From contig NZ_CP109104.1 in assembly GCF_035917675.1 (NCBI RefSeq), positions 8,060,001 through 8,124,000 on the forward strand: 64,000 bases of DNA, in the 5' to 3' direction. The DNA comes from Streptomyces sp. NBC_01775. Lineage in GTDB: Bacteria; Actinomycetota; Actinomycetes; Streptomycetales; Streptomycetaceae. The position numbers and the translations under genes are program-made. The notes under the pieces were generated by a model. It did not search any database. It saw only the letters and a program-made list of their open reading frames with translations, and was not told the DNA's origin. This document shows positions 61,013 through 64,000 of the stretch, one piece after another (positions within the stretch are counted from its first letter, which is position 1; each line of letters opens with the position of its first letter).

Positions 61013-62055
61013 CCGACACCGCACAGCCCTCGGCCCGCGAGCTGTCCGACGGCATCGAGCGCGCACAGGAGGAACGCGCCCGGCCGAGGCTCGACTTCGC
61101 CCGCTGGCGCGACCTGTCCCTGGTGCCGGTCATCCTCGTGCTCGGGCTGATCGGCTTCATCGTCTCGCCCGCCTTCCTCACCACCGACAACCTCGTGGGC
61201 GTCGTCCAGCAGTCCACCGAACTGGGCCTGCTGGTGCTCGGCCTGGCGATGGTGCTGATCTGCGGCCGGATGGACCTGTCGCTGGAGTCGACCCTGGCCG
61301 TCGCGCCCAGCGTGGCGATGTGGCTGGTGCTGCCGTCCGAGGGTGAGGGCTTCCACGGCATCGGGCTCTTCCCCACCTGGCTCGCCATCCCGCTCTGTCT
61401 CGCGGTGGGCGCGGTGATCGGCGGCACCAACGGCTTCCTGATGCTGAAGCTGCGCGTCAACGGGTTCATCGCCACCCTCGGCATGCTCACGATGCTGCGC
61501 GGTCTGCACGTCGGACTGACCGACGGCAAGTCCATCGTCAACGTCCCCGACTCCTTCTCCTACCTGGGCAACGCCTCCTGGCTGGGGGTGCCGGGCGCCG
61601 TGTGGCTGTGCCTGGCGCTGTACGCGCTCACCGGGCTGGTGCTGGCCTACATGCGGCACGGGCGGGCGCTGTACGCGATCGGCGGCAACCCCGAGGCCGC
61701 GCGCGCCGCCGGGGTCCGCACCGACCGGATCACCTGGATCGTGCTGGCGCTGGCCGGCACGCTGGCCGCGTTCGCCGGCATGCTCTACACCGGGCACTAC
61801 GGCTCGATCTCGGCCAGTCAAGGAGACGGCTGGATCTTCCAGGTGTTCGCGGCTGCTGTCATCGGAGGTATCGGGCTGCGCGGCGGACGTGGCACCGTCT
61901 TCGGGGCGCTGACGGGCGTGCTGACCCTCCAGCTCGTCGTCAACGTCATGACGCTCGGCGGGGTCCCGGCCATGTGGAACCAGTTCCTCAACGGGATGAT
62001 CATCATCGTCGCGCTGATCATCTCGCGCTTCGCCAGCGGTGAGCGGCAGGAATGA
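61009..62055 (+). CDS. Sugar ABC transporter permease (RbsC type)
   Basis: 348 aa with about nine to ten membrane segments after a hydrophilic N-terminus of 35 residues. Conserved RbsC-type text: [58 protein letters not shown] and [23 protein letters not shown] single permease gene, so it should act as a homodimer. The ATG overlaps the ATPase stop (ATGA). Confidence 0.92.
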   Translation: MTDTAQPSARELSDGIERAQEERARPRLDFARWRDLSLVPVILVLGLIGFIVSPAFLTTDNLVGVVQQSTELGLLVLGLAMVLICGRMDLSLESTLAVAPSVAMWLVLPSEGEGFHGIGLFPTWLAIPLCLAVGAVIGGTNGFLMLKLRVNGFIATLGMLTMLRGLHVGLTDGKSIVNVPDSFSYLGNASWLGVPGAVWLCLALYALTGLVLAYMRHGRALYAIGGNPEAARAAGVRTDRITWIVLALAGTLAAFAGMLYTGHYGSISASQGDGWIFQVFAAAVIGGIGLRGGRGTVFGALTGVLTLQLVVNVMTLGGVPAMWNQFLNGMIIIVALIISRFASGERQE

Positions 62056-62065
62056 GGCACCACGA

Positions 62066-63040
62066 GTGACTTCTCCCGACCTCCCGCGCCTGGGCCTGGG
62101 CTGCGCCCAACTGGGCAATCTCGGCGCCCCCATGACCGAGGAGACCGCCCACGCCGTCGTCCACGCCGCGCTGGAGGAGGGCTGCACCTACCTCGATACG
62201 GCACCGCACTACGGAGTAGGCCTGTCCGAGGAGCGCCTCGGGCGGGCCCTGGCCGGGGTGCCCCGGGAGACGTACACGCTCTCCACCAAGGCCGGCCGCC
62301 GGCTGCGCCCGCTCGCCCCTGGCGAACAGGCCCCCGCCGAGGGCTTCGTGGACACCCCCGCGCGGGCCCGCGAGTGGGACTTCAGCCGGGACGGCATCCT
62401 GCGCACCCTGGAATCCTCCCTGGAGCGCCTCGGTACCGACCATGTCGACATCGTCTATCTGCACGACGTCGAGGACCATCTGACCGAGGTGTACGAGACC
62501 GGTTTTCCCGCGCTCGCCGAGCTGCGTGAGCAGGGGGTGGTCCGCCACATCGGCTTCGGCATGAACTTCAGCGGCCACCTCGCCCGCCTGGTGGGCGGGC
62601 TCGACGTGGACGTGGTGCTGTGCGCGGGCCGCTGGACGCTCCTGGACCGCTCGGCCTACGACGACCTGCTGCCGGAGTGCGAGCGGCGCGGCACCAGGGT
62701 CGTCGTCGGCGGGGTCTACAACTCCGGACTGCTGGCCGACCCGCGTCCCGGCGCGCACTTCGACTACCGGCCGGCGCCCGAGCCGCTGGTCGAGCGGGCG
62801 CGGCGGGCCGCCGCCGTGTGCGAGCGGCACGGGGTGCCGCTGCGGGCCGCCGCTCTGCGCTTCCCGTTCGGGCACCCGGCGGTGGTCTCGGCCGTCGTCG
62901 GCGCCGCCTCGCCGCAGGAGGTACGGGACAACGCGCGGCTGTCCCGGCTGGAGATCCCGGACGCGCTGTGGCGGGAACTGACCGCCGAGGAGCTGCTGGA
63001 CGCCGATCTGCCCGTGCCGGGCCGGCCCGCCTCCGGCTGA
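62066..63040 (+). CDS. Aldo/keto reductase, likely L-fucose (6-deoxyaldose) dehydrogenase
   Basis: 324 aa from GTG 62066, 10 bp after the permease stop. It has RLGLGCAQLGNLGAPM, then CTYLDTAPHYGVGLSEERLG with catalytic Asp and Tyr, TLSTKAGRRLRP with Lys and DIVYLHDVEDHL with His. This group includes D-threo-aldose 1-dehydrogenase, which oxidises L-fucose and related aldoses to the 1,5-lactone. With the lactonase that follows, this completes the first half of the oxidative pathway. Confidence 0.88.
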   Translation: MTSPDLPRLGLGCAQLGNLGAPMTEETAHAVVHAALEEGCTYLDTAPHYGVGLSEERLGRALAGVPRETYTLSTKAGRRLRPLAPGEQAPAEGFVDTPARAREWDFSRDGILRTLESSLERLGTDHVDIVYLHDVEDHLTEVYETGFPALAELREQGVVRHIGFGMNFSGHLARLVGGLDVDVVLCAGRWTLLDRSAYDDLLPECERRGTRVVVGGVYNSGLLADPRPGAHFDYRPAPEPLVERARRAAAVCERHGVPLRAAALRFPFGHPAVVSAVVGAASPQEVRDNARLSRLEIPDALWRELTAEELLDADLPVPGRPASG

Positions 63041-63151
63041 CCCCGGCCGCCCGGTCCGCACCCGCCCCATCCGTCCCACCTGCCCCACCCGTCCCACCCG
63101 TGCTGCCCTCACCCGTGCCCGACGTCCCGACCGGCCGAGGAGTCCCAAGAC

Positions 63152-63985
63152 GTGATCCGTATCGACGCGCACCACCACCTGTGGGACCTCTCCCGCCGTG
63201 CGCTGCCCTGGATGGACGGCCCCTGGGCCGACCCGCTGCGCCGCACCTGGACGGAGGAGGACCTCGCCCCGCACCTGGCGGCGCACGGGATCGACGCCAC
63301 CGTCGTCGTACAGGCATGTCACTCGGCCGAGGAGACCCGCGAACTGCTCGCCCTCAAAGAGCGCTCGGACCGGATCGCGGCCGTGGTCGGCTGGGCCGAC
63401 CTCACCGCACCCGGCGGGCCCCAGCTCCCGGACGGGCTGGCCGGGATACGCCACCAGGCCGAGGGGCTGGACGACCCGGCCTGGCTGTCCCGGCCGCAGG
63501 TGCGGCGCGGTCTGGCCGAGGTCGCGCGTGCCGGACTCGTCTACGACCTGCTGGTCACCCCGCGCGAGCTGCCCTCGGCCGTGGAGACCGCCGAGGCGCT
63601 GCCCGAGCTGCGCTTCGTCCTGGACCACGCGGCCAAACCCAAGGTGGCGGCGGGGGAGTGGGAGCCGTGGGCCGGGCTGCTCGGGCGGCTGGCCGCGCTG
63701 CCCAATGTGAGCTGCAAGCTCTCCGGCCTGATCACCGAGGCCGACTGGAGGACCTGGACCAGGACGGACGCGCTGCCCTACGCCCGCCAGGTGCTGGAGG
63801 CCTTCGGCCCCGATCGGGTGCTGTTCGGCTCCGACTGGCCGGTGTGCACCCTGGCCGGCACCTACGAGGAGGTGATGGCGCTCGCCGAGGAGGCCACCTC
63901 GGGTCTCACGGCGGCCCAGCGCGCCGCGGTCTTCGGCGGCAACGCGGCCCGCGTCTACGGCATCGCCGGCCTCGGCCGCCCCTGA
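63152..63985 (+). CDS. Amidohydrolase, L-fuconolactonase-like
   Basis: 277 aa from GTG 63152. The N-terminus IRIDAHHHLWDLSRR has the metal-binding HxH of TIM-barrel amidohydrolases. Next are VVVQACHSAEETRELLAL, GIRHQAEGLDDPAWL, RFVLDHAAKPKVA with a His, NVSCKLSGLITEADW and VLFGSDWPVCTLAGTYE with the catalytic Asp. This matches L-fuconolactonases and 2-pyrone-dicarboxylate lactonase relatives. It would open L-fucono-1,5-lactone to L-fuconate for the first enzyme of the operon. The gene ends 15 bp before the window edge. Confidence 0.9.
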   Translation: MIRIDAHHHLWDLSRRALPWMDGPWADPLRRTWTEEDLAPHLAAHGIDATVVVQACHSAEETRELLALKERSDRIAAVVGWADLTAPGGPQLPDGLAGIRHQAEGLDDPAWLSRPQVRRGLAEVARAGLVYDLLVTPRELPSAVETAEALPELRFVLDHAAKPKVAAGEWEPWAGLLGRLAALPNVSCKLSGLITEADWRTWTRTDALPYARQVLEAFGPDRVLFGSDWPVCTLAGTYEEVMALAEEATSGLTAAQRAAVFGGNAARVYGIAGLGRP

Positions 63986-64000
63986 CCGGCCGCCTCCGCC

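Noticed and set aside
1..64000. CRISPR arrays, rRNA genes, replication origin, riboswitches
   Set aside because: No regularly spaced repeats, rRNA-like sequence, DnaA-box cluster or recognisable riboswitch core was found by eye.

Overview
This is very high-GC actinobacterial DNA, almost certainly from a Streptomyces chromosome. The evidence is two chaplins, a mycothiol ligase (MshC), GTG/TTG starts, divergent LacI-controlled sugar genes and dense operons with ATGA/GTGA overlaps. From memory, the order chaplin pair - DUF5703 - ... - DUF3090 - MshC - PAC2/ParJ matches the S. coelicolor SCO1676-SCO1662 neighbourhood. That makes roughly 39.3-56 kb conserved chromosomal core. Everything left of the tRNA-Leu at 39.4 kb looks accessory.

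Layout. 0-1.8 kb: the tail of a class I lanthipeptide locus (LanB C-terminus, LanC, and a 57-codon precursor too short for routine gene calling). 1.8-9.4 kb: a gene graveyard with an RHS fragment, a frameshifted CadD-like transporter, a truncated lipoprotein-like gene, an intact IS701-family element with a TTAG target duplication, and a mosaic of two IS5 fragments, a PaiB-like fragment and an IS21 fragment. 9.8-13.3 kb: an SDR, an XRE/MmyB-type regulator and a stand-alone MurE. 13.9-22.7 kb: a decayed TetR gene, then a carbohydrate locus (arabinose/fucose-isomerase-like protein, MFS transporter, 1343-aa glycoside hydrolase, LacI regulator) with two CG-centred palindromes in the divergent promoter region. 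22.9-25.2 kb: a secreted FG-GAP protein, a decayed muconolactone-isomerase-like gene and a GNAT.

25.8-36.0 kb is the most interesting part: a minus-strand, tightly coupled RiPP operon. It runs leader-binding/E1-like protein, YcaO cyclodehydratase, SagB-type dehydrogenase, LanB glutamylation protein and SpaB_C elimination protein. After it lies an apparently overlooked 40-aa precursor with an acidic leader and a 13-residue core, SCTVISPSRQCAN. The enzyme set predicts a peptide with both azoles and dehydroamino acids, as in goadsporin or thiopeptides. No separate pyridine synthase or transporter is visible. 36.0-39.3 kb holds two decayed hypothetical genes and one intact DUF6236 gene.

39.3-56 kb (core): tRNA-Leu(GAG), M20 peptidase, short and long chaplins, DUF5703, a RecD-like protein with degenerate nucleotide-binding motifs, aldo/keto reductase, LLM oxidoreductase, ferritin-like protein, CorA, phosphatase, DUF3090, a kinase-like protein, mshC and a parJ-like PAC2 gene. 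56-64 kb: a seven-gene operon for non-phosphorylative L-fucose (or related 6-deoxysugar) uptake and oxidation. It begins at a perfect 15-bp inverted repeat that covers the predicted -10 box and the first start codon.
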